A stretch of DNA of 64,000 nucleotides, from contig NZ_JAHCTA010000005.1 in assembly GCF_018474025.1 (NCBI RefSeq), positions 124,001 to 188,000 of the forward strand. The letters are read 5' to 3'. The notes under the pieces were generated by a model. It saw only the letters and a program-made list of their open reading frames with translations. It had not been told where the DNA came from and searched no databases. This DNA comes from Alteromonas oceanisediminis. Lineage in GTDB: Bacteria; Pseudomonadota; Gammaproteobacteria; Enterobacterales; Alteromonadaceae. The stretch's first letter is position 1, and every line of letters begins with the position of its first letter. A program made the translations under genes and the position numbers. Positions 25,708 to 34,735 of the stretch are shown one piece after another.

Positions 25708-27258
25708 ATGCAACCTATCCAATCGCTGGTGATTGTTGGTGGTGGCACGGCCGGTTGGCTAGCCGCTGCTTACATGGCAAAAATGTTGCCGCAAAAGCGG
25801 CAGCAGCCGGTTGCAATCACCCTGATTGAGTCACCGGACATACACACCGTCGGTGTAGGCGAGGGTACGTGGCCAACAATGCGCAAAACGTTGTCGCAAA
25901 TAGGCATTTCAGAAACGTGTTTTATGCGCGAGTGCTGCGCCACCTTTAAACAAGCTTCTAAGTTTGTCAACTGGGGAGGAAATAACGAGTTTTACTATCA
26001 CTTATTCGATGCCCCCTCCCTTAATTGGCCTCTCAACCCGGTGCCGCATTGGTTAGCTCAATCGCAATCACAAAATGCCAGTTCCTATGCCGATGCAGTC
26101 TCTCTGCAGCAGCAAGCCTGTGAGCTGAACTTAGCGCCGAAAATGATCACGACGTCAGAATATGAAGGACTACTTCACTACGCTTACCATGTAGACGCCG
26201 GAAAATTTGCGCAATTGCTGCGAGATGTCGCAGTGGATGAGCTCGGTGTTACGCACTTCAAAGCGAATGTGGTTGAGGTAACGTTGAGCGATCACGGTGA
26301 TATCGCCGTTCTGCAAACCGACAAGGCGGGCTTGGTTAAGGGTGATTTGTTTATCGATTGCACGGGTTTTGCCTCACGACTGCTAGGCGGCGCGTTGAAC
26401 GTGCCTTTCATTGACTATGACAACATTTTACTCACAGACCGTGCGGTTGCCATTCAGGTTCCCTATGAAACCCCGGAAGATCCTATCAAGCCTTACACGC
26501 AGTCGACGGCACAAGACAGTGGCTGGATTTGGGACATCGGACTCACACACCGCAGAGGGACCGGCTACGTGTACAGCTCGGCTCATTGTACGGATGACGA
26601 AGCACAAGATACATTGCGCAGCTACTTAGGAAAATCCGCTGATGGGCTTGACGCTCGGGTGTTACCGATCCGCAGCGGCAGGAGAGAACGTGTATTTGCC
26701 AAAAATTGCCTGGGCATAGGGCTGTCCGCCGCCTTTATGGAGCCACTGGAAGCCAGCGCGATTTTTTTGATCGAAGCGTCCTGTTATATGTTGGCCGACA
26801 TGTTTCCGGCCTCGCGAGAGGAAGTGGATTACACCGCAGCGCAATTCAATCAGTCATTTGCCTATCGATGGGACAAAGTCGTTGAATTCATTAAGCTCCA
26901 CTATGTGCTATCGGAACGGAATGACTCACCGTTCTGGCGGGCCAACAAAGACCCTGCAACCTGGCCGAAAGGATTGGCTGAAAAGCTTATGCGTTGGAAA
27001 ACAACACCACCCAGCCAGTATGAATTCAGCCACGCATTCGAGCCTTTTACTCGCGAGAGTTATGAATTTATTCTGTATGGCATGCAGTCTCGACATGCGT
27101 TAACAACACAGGCTAAACACTATGGCTTGCAAAGTTCAATCGCTGACGAAGCCTTTGCTGCGATAGCTCAACGTAAACATAATTTGAGTCAGCGGTTGGT
27201 CTCCCACAGGCAGCTACTCGAACGATTATCTCGCAGTCATTTCCCGCAATCTGTATAA
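25708..27258 (+). CDS. tryptophan-halogenase-like flavoprotein, copy 1
   Basis: The 516-residue protein starts at ATG 25708. The FAD site GGGTAGWLAA lies at residues 11-20, with VGVGEGTWPTMR following. The lysine equivalent to the catalytic Lys of PrnA is Lys81 (CCATFKQASKF). The halogenase motif WxWxIP appears as WIWDIG, with proline replaced. EPLEAS near the middle keeps the conserved Glu but has Ala where halogenases usually have Ser. Such proteins recur beside TonB receptors in sugar-utilisation loci of marine bacteria; their substrate is unknown and halogenation is not demonstrated. Co-transcription with nagR is likely. Confidence 0.85.
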   Translation: MQPIQSLVIVGGGTAGWLAAAYMAKMLPQKRQQPVAITLIESPDIHTVGVGEGTWPTMRKTLSQIGISETCFMRECCATFKQASKFVNWGGNNEFYYHLFDAPSLNWPLNPVPHWLAQSQSQNASSYADAVSLQQQACELNLAPKMITTSEYEGLLHYAYHVDAGKFAQLLRDVAVDELGVTHFKANVVEVTLSDHGDIAVLQTDKAGLVKGDLFIDCTGFASRLLGGALNVPFIDYDNILLTDRAVAIQVPYETPEDPIKPYTQSTAQDSGWIWDIGLTHRRGTGYVYSSAHCTDDEAQDTLRSYLGKSADGLDARVLPIRSGRRERVFAKNCLGIGLSAAFMEPLEASAIFLIEASCYMLADMFPASREEVDYTAAQFNQSFAYRWDKVVEFIKLHYVLSERNDSPFWRANKDPATWPKGLAEKLMRWKTTPPSQYEFSHAFEPFTRESYEFILYGMQSRHALTTQAKHYGLQSSIADEAFAAIAQRKHNLSQRLVSHRQLLERLSRSHFPQSV

Positions 27259-27270
27259 CGGACGATTGAC

Positions 27271-28758
27271 TTATCGAGCGTCGGGGAATTGTTGTGCTAG
27301 CGCATGATAGTGTGCTTGCGCTGCGGCTGTGCCGTCGTTACCTTCACCCTGCAATAACGGTTCGCTGGCGTAGCCTGTACCAGCCAGTAGGCAATACCAA
27401 CTCGGGCGTAAATAGGCCAGCTCAGCCGAATGCTCTGCTAATATGGGCTCGATCGGTTGTTTGGAGCGCCAAGCGGTTAATATTGCCTCAAGTCGATTTG
27501 ATACCGGAGTATCTTCACGGTTCACGCGCCAGTAATCTGTATCTGTGCGCGAGTTGGTTTTATAGTGCGCCACAATATAATCACGCACACCATCAAATAG
27601 TCGGTTAATCTGCTGGTTGATTTGTTTTTTTGTCATTGACTGGTGTCTTAAATCAGCGCCGTGCTGCTCAAGCCCGCTGGCAAGCAAGTCGATTGAGAAC
27701 TGCACGAGCATTAACGCAGTTGCCTCCAATGGCTCAATGAATCCTTGCGACAAACCAATCGCCATGCAATTTCGTTTGAGGTGCTCAGTGCGCCTGCCGA
27801 CACGCATGTTAAGATGTCGGCAGGAAGTATTGTCGCTTAGCGAAAGCCGTTCTCGTAGTGTCGTCTCGGCCTGCTGTGGCATGCAAAAATCTTGACTATA
27901 TACGTAGCCATTGCCCTGCCGGGACGTTAGTGGGATCTGCCACATCCAGCCGTGTGCTAACGCTTCTGAGCGAGTTTCAGTTCGCCGACTCACGTCATTA
28001 GGCGTTTGAATTGCGACCGCGGCGTTATTCAGTAAGTTGTCGGCAAAACTGACGAACGGATCCTGTAGCGTTTGTTCAATCAGCAGCCCGCGAAAGCCAC
28101 TACAATCCACGAAGAAGTCCGCATGCAAACGACCGTGCTCAGGGCTGAGAACGGCACTAATCTCCACATGGTCACTGGTTTCCACACTGTTTACCGTACC
28201 GACCAAATGTGTGATACCGCGCTTAATACCTAATGTGCGTAAGTAATCGCCGAGTTTGCCGGCATCAAAGTGATAGGCGTAATCTAATGTGGTGTTCAAC
28301 GCGGGTGGCGCAATCGGGGCTTTTCCTAACGCGGAAAGATAGGGCGCGAGAAAGAAATGCTCGGGCTGTGCGTTGACGTTGATACCGCGTCGGCGCTGAT
28401 TGGCCTGAGTGAAGAATTGATCGCCGTGGGGTAAGTCCAGCGCTGAATAAAATGGGTGGTAGTAACTTTGGTAGCCTTGCACTGTTGACCAATCAGGAAA
28501 GCGGATACCGCACTTATACGTAGCATCGCAATGTGGCATCCAATCGGCTTCATTGACATTAATCGCGTGAAAAAATTGTCGAATAAACGGTGTGGTGCCC
28601 TCGCCAACACCAATTGTGCCGATGGTGTCAGACTCAATCAACGTAATGGAGCAACGCTGTGCTAGGCGAGCTTGAAGCATCAGTGCACTCATCCAACCGG
28701 CTGTTCCACCGCCCACTATCACCAGTGAAACGGGTGAGGGTTGCTCCTTCATAGTCAT
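27271..28758 (-). CDS. tryptophan-halogenase-like flavoprotein, copy 2
   Basis: The 495-residue paralogue of copy 1 lies on the opposite strand, with stop codons 12 bases apart. The FAD motif is GGGTAGWMSA (residues 16-25), VGVGEGTTP-like IGVGEGTTPFIR follows, and the lysine is Lys82 (CDATYKCGIRF). Unlike copy 1 it keeps the full WxWxIP motif (WMWQIP). The conserved Glu sits in IEPLEAT, again with Ala in place of Ser. It is divergent from the TonB receptor and shares its two NagR-type operators, so it probably belongs to the GlcNAc regulon. No separate flavin reductase gene is nearby. Confidence 0.87.
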   Translation of the reverse strand: MTMKEQPSPVSLVIVGGGTAGWMSALMLQARLAQRCSITLIESDTIGTIGVGEGTTPFIRQFFHAINVNEADWMPHCDATYKCGIRFPDWSTVQGYQSYYHPFYSALDLPHGDQFFTQANQRRRGINVNAQPEHFFLAPYLSALGKAPIAPPALNTTLDYAYHFDAGKLGDYLRTLGIKRGITHLVGTVNSVETSDHVEISAVLSPEHGRLHADFFVDCSGFRGLLIEQTLQDPFVSFADNLLNNAAVAIQTPNDVSRRTETRSEALAHGWMWQIPLTSRQGNGYVYSQDFCMPQQAETTLRERLSLSDNTSCRHLNMRVGRRTEHLKRNCMAIGLSQGFIEPLEATALMLVQFSIDLLASGLEQHGADLRHQSMTKKQINQQINRLFDGVRDYIVAHYKTNSRTDTDYWRVNREDTPVSNRLEAILTAWRSKQPIEPILAEHSAELAYLRPSWYCLLAGTGYASEPLLQGEGNDGTAAAQAHYHALAQQFPDAR

Positions 28759-28852
28759 ACCTTTATTTAAAAAGTGGTGTAAACCCGCGTTATTGCAGGC
28801 AATTGTAAGGATTTAATCCTGTCGCTGTAAATATTTTGTAAAAAAACCTTGA

Positions 28853-28866
28853 TGACAACGGTGTCA
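28853..28866. promoter_or_regulatory. NagR-type operator 3
   Basis: TGACAACGGTGTCA, between halogenase-like copy 2 (start 28758) and the TonB receptor (start 28932). Confidence 0.7.
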
Positions 28867-28886
28867 GCAATTAGTATTGATCAAAA

Positions 28887-28900
28887 TGACAGCGATGTCA
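28887..28900. promoter_or_regulatory. NagR-type operator 4
   Basis: TGACAGCGATGTCA, extended by AA/TT to an 18-base palindrome, 32 bases before the TonB receptor start. The centres of operators 3 and 4 are 34 bases apart, about three helical turns, so both would face the same side. Confidence 0.72.
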
Positions 28901-28931
28901 TTTTACTTGACTTAGACTTCTGGGACTACTT

Positions 28932-31568
28932 ATGAACAACAATAACTTATCTAAAGCAAAATATTCTGCACTCACCATAGCAGTGCTGAGCGCACTGTCT
29001 ATGCCCGCTGCCCTTGCTCAAGAGACGCCGAGCGATGAGCAAAACATTGAAAAAATTGAAGTACGAGGGTTTGCTGCATCACAGCGGGAAAACCTCAACG
29101 AAAAACGATTTTCTGATAACGTTGTCGACGTAATCAGTGCAGAAGATCTAGGTAAGTTCCCTGACAAGAACATCGGTGAGGCATTGCGCCGCCTTCCCGG
29201 TATCGCGTTGAATAGCCGTTTCGGCGAAGGTGAGAGCGTCAGCATTCGTGGTCTGTCTCCTTCATTAAGCTTAACTACCCTAAATGGCCAGACGCTAGCC
29301 GCTGCCCAATGGTTTGAGGGCAATGCGCCAAGCCGTGGTTTTCCTGTTGATTTGTTAGCCGCTGAGTTAGTGTCTTCGTTAAGTGTCTTTAAGTCGCCAC
29401 AAGCTAACATTGATGAAGGTTCGATTGGCGGTAGCATCGATATTGAAACGCGCAAGCCGCTGGATCTGGATGCAAACGCCTTCTTCGCTACAGCGGAAGT
29501 GCAGTACAGTGAATTAGCCGAAGAGTTCGACCCACAACTGTCAGGCTTATACAGCTGGAAAACAGAGGACGAAACCTTCGGTATTCTGGTCAATGTGAGT
29601 AGCCAGAAGCGCACCACAAACCGCGAGAACATGGAGAATTACCTGTCTGCGCCCACTACCGTGTTAGATGGTAGCTCGGACGCGACTTCGGCGACCTGGG
29701 GTGCTGGCTCTGCGTTGTTCCAACAAGAGCGTGAGCGTGAAGCGTACAACGTGACCATGCAATATCAGCCAATGGACGAATTAGAGTTTACGCTGTCTTA
29801 TCTGCGCTTCGAAATGGAAGCGAATAACCTTAACTCAAACTACCTCACCATTCCGGGTCGCATTGATGGCATCCGCAATGTTACTGAACAAACCAGCGGC
29901 GGTTTAGCGTTAAAACATGACATTAACGTAGCGGATGCTGAGTACTTCTTTGGTCCTGATACGTTTTTCCGTCAGTCTAAGCCAACCAATGACATTATTG
30001 ATCTTGGTATGGTGTATGAGCAGGATACCTATACCGTTAAAGCGCGATTAGGAAAAACCTCGGCAGATAACGACATCTATATTTGGGGCCTGTCCGGCAA
30101 AGTGGGGGCAGAGCATATTGAAACAGGGCAAGTATCGCCTGATGCAACACAAACACTCGATCTCACCGGTGGACGTCTGCAACAGTCATTCACCAACTTC
30201 GACCCCGCCGATCCGGCGTCTTACCCAGCCGTTGCTAACGGAGCGCGTTTACGCGTCGAAGAAACTGACGAAACCTTTGCTCAACTTGATGCGATTTTTA
30301 ATACTGATATTTCAATGGGTTGGGTGGATGTGCACGCGATCCACGTGGGTGGAAAGTATAAGTCGCATGAGAAATCACTTGATCAGTATCAGTTTGCAGA
30401 TGAATGGGCACAGTTATTCGACACGCTCAATGTCGAAACCTATGCGGATTTACCCACCACCGTGGAGTCAGGTTTATTTTCTGAGCAGGCAGGCCCCAAT
30501 TCGTTGACCACATTGCCGATCTTCAACATGGGCGACATTTTGGCGTTTGGTGGCAGCAGTATTCCGAACGATGTTAAAGCGGCTTCACGTCAAGACCGTG
30601 GTGCATTTTACCTGATTGAAGAGGACATACTGGCTGCCTACGTGATGGCTGAATTCTCGGGTGAAAACTTCCGAGGTAATCTCGGCCTGCGTTATGTCGA
30701 TACACAACTTGATTCGACCGGTTGGCTACAGGAAAACGGTGCTTTCACTACCATCGGTACAGAAAATGGTGATTATGCTGAGGTGTTACCTAGCTTCAAC
30801 TTAGCCTATAACATCAATGAAGATTTGATTTTCCGTGGTGCATTGTCGAAGGTCATTGCACGCCCTGATTATGGTCAACTGGCAGGTGGTTTATCGATTA
30901 TCGAGGAGTTCAGAACAGGATCGGGCGGTAACCCGAACCTTGAACCCTGGAAAGCCAATCAGTTGGATGCGGGCCTAGAATGGTACTTCGATAGCGCGTC
31001 TTTGTTGTCGGCTACGTACTTCTTTAAAGACATTGACTCCTATATTTTTGTGACATCAAGCCAGGAAAACGTACCGGGCTTCGACCAACCCTTTGAGATT
31101 ACCCGCCCGCGTAACGGCGGCTCTGCAGACCTCAGTGGTATTGAGTTTAGTTTCCAAACTGAATTCGGCTATGGATTTGGTATTGTCGCCAACTATACCT
31201 ACACCGACGCCAAGGTTGAACAAATCGACGGCGAGGAAGGTTTCCTCCCGGGTAACTCTGAAACCATGTGGAACGTCACTCCCTACTGGGAAAATGACAT
31301 GTTCGAAGCGCGCGTGATGGTCAATCATCGCGGTAAGTACTTCGAAGGTTTCAATCGTGGTTCAGCGAACTTTATCGACGATTTCACGTCTGTCGACGTT
31401 GCCTTCACGTATCACGTGAACGATCACATCGACATTAACCTTCAAGGGTTAAACGTGACCAATGAGTTGTGGACCGCGCGCCATTCACAAGACGCTTTTG
31501 ATGGCACGTGGCGACAACTGGCTGAGAATGGAGCGCGCTGGTTCGCCGGTGTGAATATCCGTTACTAA
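28932..31568 (+). CDS. TonB-dependent receptor for chito-oligosaccharides (predicted)
   Basis: The 878-residue outer-membrane receptor has a signal peptide (ALTIAVLSALSMPAALAQ) and a TonB box region (EKIEVRGFAASQRENL). The plug reads SDNVVDVISAEDLGKFPDKN, GEALRRLPGIALN, VSIRGLSP and GSIGGSIDIETRKP. The 22-strand barrel follows, ending in ARWFAGVNIRY. It imports substrates with TonB energy. Placement beside hex-nag genes and under the same type of palindromic operators points to GlcNAc oligomers. The preceding palindromes and the downstream terminator make it a single-gene unit. Confidence 0.9.
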   Translation: MNNNNLSKAKYSALTIAVLSALSMPAALAQETPSDEQNIEKIEVRGFAASQRENLNEKRFSDNVVDVISAEDLGKFPDKNIGEALRRLPGIALNSRFGEGESVSIRGLSPSLSLTTLNGQTLAAAQWFEGNAPSRGFPVDLLAAELVSSLSVFKSPQANIDEGSIGGSIDIETRKPLDLDANAFFATAEVQYSELAEEFDPQLSGLYSWKTEDETFGILVNVSSQKRTTNRENMENYLSAPTTVLDGSSDATSATWGAGSALFQQEREREAYNVTMQYQPMDELEFTLSYLRFEMEANNLNSNYLTIPGRIDGIRNVTEQTSGGLALKHDINVADAEYFFGPDTFFRQSKPTNDIIDLGMVYEQDTYTVKARLGKTSADNDIYIWGLSGKVGAEHIETGQVSPDATQTLDLTGGRLQQSFTNFDPADPASYPAVANGARLRVEETDETFAQLDAIFNTDISMGWVDVHAIHVGGKYKSHEKSLDQYQFADEWAQLFDTLNVETYADLPTTVESGLFSEQAGPNSLTTLPIFNMGDILAFGGSSIPNDVKAASRQDRGAFYLIEEDILAAYVMAEFSGENFRGNLGLRYVDTQLDSTGWLQENGAFTTIGTENGDYAEVLPSFNLAYNINEDLIFRGALSKVIARPDYGQLAGGLSIIEEFRTGSGGNPNLEPWKANQLDAGLEWYFDSASLLSATYFFKDIDSYIFVTSSQENVPGFDQPFEITRPRNGGSADLSGIEFSFQTEFGYGFGIVANYTYTDAKVEQIDGEEGFLPGNSETMWNVTPYWENDMFEARVMVNHRGKYFEGFNRGSANFIDDFTSVDVAFTYHVNDHIDINLQGLNVTNELWTARHSQDAFDGTWRQLAENGARWFAGVNIRY

Positions 31569-31643
31569 GCCACTTTATGTGTGTCCGCTGGCCTTAACGT
31601 TGATGAAGGGAATCAGGTAACAATCAACCGCAAGGACTTTTTT

Positions 31644-31670
31644 AGGATGGCCATTGGCCATCCTTTTTTT
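31644..31670 (+). terminator. terminator of the TonB receptor gene
   Basis: AGGATGGCCA (31644-31653) and TGGCCATCCT (31655-31664) form a 10-pair near-perfect hairpin followed by seven Ts. The T run touches the hemY stop on the other strand. Confidence 0.85.
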
Positions 31671-32833
31671 TACTCGACGCTCTGTTTGTAAAGCGCGAGC
31701 GCCTTTACATTATCTTGCTTACGTTCGCTGATGTTTGCCAGCAAACGCAAACGTTCCTGCGACGGCTCCAGCTTAACCGCTTTTTGCAACGCTTTCTCTG
31801 CCAGAATGTCGTTGCCGCAATTACATGCGATGTGCCCCAGCGTGGTTAATAACTCAACATTGTTTTCATCGCTTTTAAGCCAATGCTCAATTAACTTAAC
31901 CGATGGACTGGGGTTGGGTAAACGCAACTGCTTAAATAGCGGCAGTAACTGCGGTACTTGCCCACTACTTTGCCACTCCACGAGATGCTTTTGTGCGTCT
32001 TGATGCATGCCCTGATCCAGCAATTGTTGCACGTAGGCCGCTTGCTTGGCCGGGTCGCGCCGCACTGATCGGGGGAGTTGATGCCAATGTTGCATCAATT
32101 GATTGGCCCCTGATTTACTCGCAATCTCAGCAAACTCACCTTGTGCAGCCTGCCGCGCCCAGAGGTGATAGTCTTCACCTAGTGGACCGCGCCATTTTGG
32201 CAGCTTCTGCTGTATATCTTGCCAGCGGCCGGCTTGCGCTAATGCCAATATCCACAAATTAACAATTGAACGGCGCTGTTGTTCTTTTTCGGAAAGACTT
32301 TCAATGACATCGAGAGCCTGATGAGGCTGCTCATCCTTCACAAACTGTTTTACGATACACACTTTTGCGGCGTAATCGGCGCGGGAATCGTCCGCAGCGC
32401 GTTGCCATAATTTATGCGCTCGCTCTGTTTGACCTTGCTCTGCCGCTACTTGACCTGCGGCCAATAAGTTAACCCCATCAAAATCGCCGTCGTGCGTGCG
32501 GCTTAGCCACTTATCAGCGCGCACCAGGTCGCCTTCGAAATAAGCGGTGATCCCTTTAAAATAAGCACGATTAACGCGACGTGAACTGAGGCTGCCCAGC
32601 CAGGTTTTTGAGCCACCAAGGACTCGGTAAAGTCGTTTAACCAGCCATTCCAGTACTAAAAACACAACAATCGCAGCAAGCACCATAAACAATGCTGCTA
32701 TCACGCTGGTTTCGATAGTGGTATTGCCCATCGCGATCAATACGTAACCTTTTTCACCGACCAGAGAAGGGCCGACAATCATTGCCACGACAATCGCAAT
32801 AAGCAGGAGTATTACCATGACCAAACGACTCAT
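31670..32833 (-). CDS. hemY: HemY-type haem-biosynthesis-associated TPR protein
   Basis: The 387-residue protein has two N-terminal membrane segments (VMVILLLIAIVVAMIVGPS and ETSVIAALFMVLAAIVVFLVLEWLVKRLYR). A TPR-like helical domain follows (GRWQDIQQKLPKWR, LTTLGHIACNCGNDILAEKALQKAVKLEP). This is the proteobacterial HemY family, not the protoporphyrinogen oxidase of the same name in Bacillus. Its role is unclear; it may organise tetrapyrrole enzymes at the membrane. It is the last gene of hemC-hemD-hemX-hemY, overlapping hemX by four bases. Confidence 0.9.
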   Translation of the reverse strand: MSRLVMVILLLIAIVVAMIVGPSLVGEKGYVLIAMGNTTIETSVIAALFMVLAAIVVFLVLEWLVKRLYRVLGGSKTWLGSLSSRRVNRAYFKGITAYFEGDLVRADKWLSRTHDGDFDGVNLLAAGQVAAEQGQTERAHKLWQRAADDSRADYAAKVCIVKQFVKDEQPHQALDVIESLSEKEQQRRSIVNLWILALAQAGRWQDIQQKLPKWRGPLGEDYHLWARQAAQGEFAEIASKSGANQLMQHWHQLPRSVRRDPAKQAAYVQQLLDQGMHQDAQKHLVEWQSSGQVPQLLPLFKQLRLPNPSPSVKLIEHWLKSDENNVELLTTLGHIACNCGNDILAEKALQKAVKLEPSQERLRLLANISERKQDNVKALALYKQSVE

Positions 32834-33975
32834 ACGCTATTCTCTTTGTTGCTGAATAGGCGATTTATTCTGTCATCGAGCTTGTCGGTAAGCGGCTGCT
32901 GCGACATCAATTTGTCAGGATATGTTTTGCTGATATCGGTTTGCTGAAGATTTTGCAGCGCTGCTGAGAATTGCTCAACTGAGATATTAGCCAGTTCAAA
33001 ATTATCAATCACAATCTGAAGGGCGCGTTGCAATGATTGTTGATACAGCGTTGATTCACCTGAAAGGGCGGCGGCACTCGCTTGGGATAACGCAAAGCGC
33101 AGCTGCTCTCTAACCAGCCATTGTGCCTGTTCGGACATCAGCGGTTCTACCGCGGTTTCGCGATGACGGATGCTGATAAAATCATCCATCAGCGAACGCC
33201 ACACTCGCGTCAAATTTTCGCGCCAATCGGAGAGTGATTCTGAGGGTGCTTGAACCTCCGCGTTATCGGTTGGCTCAGGCAATTTCAACGTTGCAATCGG
33301 TAGGTTATCCACCTGAGGCATCATGCCTGAAATCGACAGCGCCACAGAGGTAGTAGAGACTGGATTGAGCTGTTGCAGGCGCTGAATGTCTTGCGCCAGC
33401 AACTTTCGAATAGGTAACAGTGAGGCATCGTTCAAATCAGCGATGCGTGCATCAGCTGCGGCGAGTAACATCAGTGCACTGCGCTCATCTTCTTCAAGCC
33501 ATAGTTTGCGGCCCGCCAATCGCACTAGGTAGTCTGCTTCAGCCAATAGCCAATCGGCGGGACGACGACCTTCGAGCTCAGTAAAAAGTTGGCGCAGTTC
33601 AGACAGCTCGCCCCGTAAATTAGCAACGTCGGTTTCAGCATTGGCGCGCGCTGCTTCTGCAACCTGCTTCGCTTCGGTAGCAACGCGTTCACTGTTCGCC
33701 ACTGCGGCAAGTTTGTCGCGCAGTTGTTGTTGCGTTTGCTGTAAAGACGAGACTGCCGCCTGTTGCTGGGGAATGGCGTCAACCAAGTTTTGTGTCGCTA
33801 CACGCTCCGCCTGAAAATGTGCGAAATAAAACCAACAGCCCGCACCTATCAGTGCAGCCAGCACAATCAGGTTAAATAACGTTAGCGCCCACAAACCACC
33901 CGTCTTTGCAGGTTTCACCGGCTCATTTTGCACCTCGATAAGATTATTTGATGGTAGATCGTCAGGACGTGACAT
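32830..33975 (-). CDS. hemX: HemX-type membrane coiled-coil protein
   Basis: The 381-residue protein has one N-terminal membrane helix (LWALTLFNLIVLAALIGAGCWFYF). A long coiled coil rich in Gln and Ala follows (PQQQAAVSSLQQTQQQLRDK and NAETDVANLRGELSELRQLF). The C-terminal domain contains ADYLVRLAGRKLWLEED, typical of proteobacterial HemX. Early reports called it a uroporphyrinogen-III methyltransferase, but no SAM-binding motif is visible, so a structural role is more likely. It lies three bases after hemD. Confidence 0.9.
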   Translation of the reverse strand: MSRPDDLPSNNLIEVQNEPVKPAKTGGLWALTLFNLIVLAALIGAGCWFYFAHFQAERVATQNLVDAIPQQQAAVSSLQQTQQQLRDKLAAVANSERVATEAKQVAEAARANAETDVANLRGELSELRQLFTELEGRRPADWLLAEADYLVRLAGRKLWLEEDERSALMLLAAADARIADLNDASLLPIRKLLAQDIQRLQQLNPVSTTSVALSISGMMPQVDNLPIATLKLPEPTDNAEVQAPSESLSDWRENLTRVWRSLMDDFISIRHRETAVEPLMSEQAQWLVREQLRFALSQASAAALSGESTLYQQSLQRALQIVIDNFELANISVEQFSAALQNLQQTDISKTYPDKLMSQQPLTDKLDDRINRLFSNKENSV

Positions 33976-33978
33976 GCA

Positions 33979-34722
33979 TTACTCCGTAATTTGCTGTAAA
34001 CACTTTAGCAATGCCGCGTCAGTTGCGCCAGCGCTTATGTAAACCTCTTCAATACCATAACCTTTGGCAATCTCGGCATTTCGCTGACTCACTACGACCC
34101 ACGGTAGCTGTTTAAGCTCATTGTTCTCTGGCACGGCGAGCAGCAACGAAATGGCCTCTCCATTAGTCACAATGACGCCAGATAATGCAGATTTGATGTG
34201 GGGTGATAATCGCGGCTGCGGATGACATTCGCTACGCGAGTAGACCGCGGCTTCGTGGACTATTGCGCCGCGCTTCCTGAGAGTATCTGACAGTATTTCC
34301 CGCCCGCCCTGACCTTTAATCAACAGCACTGAGCATGCGTGCATGGACTCAAGCTCCGACATTGCCAGAATACCTTCAGCCGACGCCGCCAGAGGGCGTA
34401 GGATCGGTGTTTGACTGAGTTGCGGTAACGCTTGCAATTTCTGTTGTGTGGTTACACCCACAGCAATGATTGAATTCGCTAATGTCACCGGTTCGCTTTC
34501 ATTACGCATTGCTCGGGCTAACCCGTCAACCGCATACTGGCTGGTAACGATGGCGTGATCAAACGCCTGCCGCCGTTGGCGAATGAGACTGTGTAATTGG
34601 GTAATCGCCTCAGGCTCAAGAACTATATCCTGCACGGCGTAAGGCGCCACTGAAATGCCAGAGCGCGTAAAAAAATCTGCGCTGGCTTTGACACCTGACT
34701 GGGGGCGAACTAACAAGTACAT
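33979..34722 (-). CDS. hemD: uroporphyrinogen-III synthase
   Basis: The 247-residue protein cyclises hydroxymethylbilane to uroporphyrinogen III with inversion of ring D. HemD is poorly conserved in sequence. Here the N-terminal VRPQSGVKASADFFTRSGIS, the linker ITQLHSLIRQRRQAFDHAIVTS, the central VLLIKGQGGREILSDTLRKRGA and the GVIVTNGEAISLLL segment fit the two-domain fold. Position directly after hemC (13-base gap) and before hemX makes the assignment firm. Confidence 0.92.
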   Translation of the reverse strand: MYLLVRPQSGVKASADFFTRSGISVAPYAVQDIVLEPEAITQLHSLIRQRRQAFDHAIVTSQYAVDGLARAMRNESEPVTLANSIIAVGVTTQQKLQALPQLSQTPILRPLAASAEGILAMSELESMHACSVLLIKGQGGREILSDTLRKRGAIVHEAAVYSRSECHPQPRLSPHIKSALSGVIVTNGEAISLLLAVPENNELKQLPWVVVSQRNAEIAKGYGIEEVYISAGATDAALLKCLQQITE

Positions 34723-34735
34723 GCGTTAAGGAATG

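Noticed and set aside
29018-29632. 204-codon frame on the minus strand inside the TonB receptor gene
   Set aside because: It is antisense to conserved plug codons, has no ribosome site, and its composition is typical of a shadow frame.
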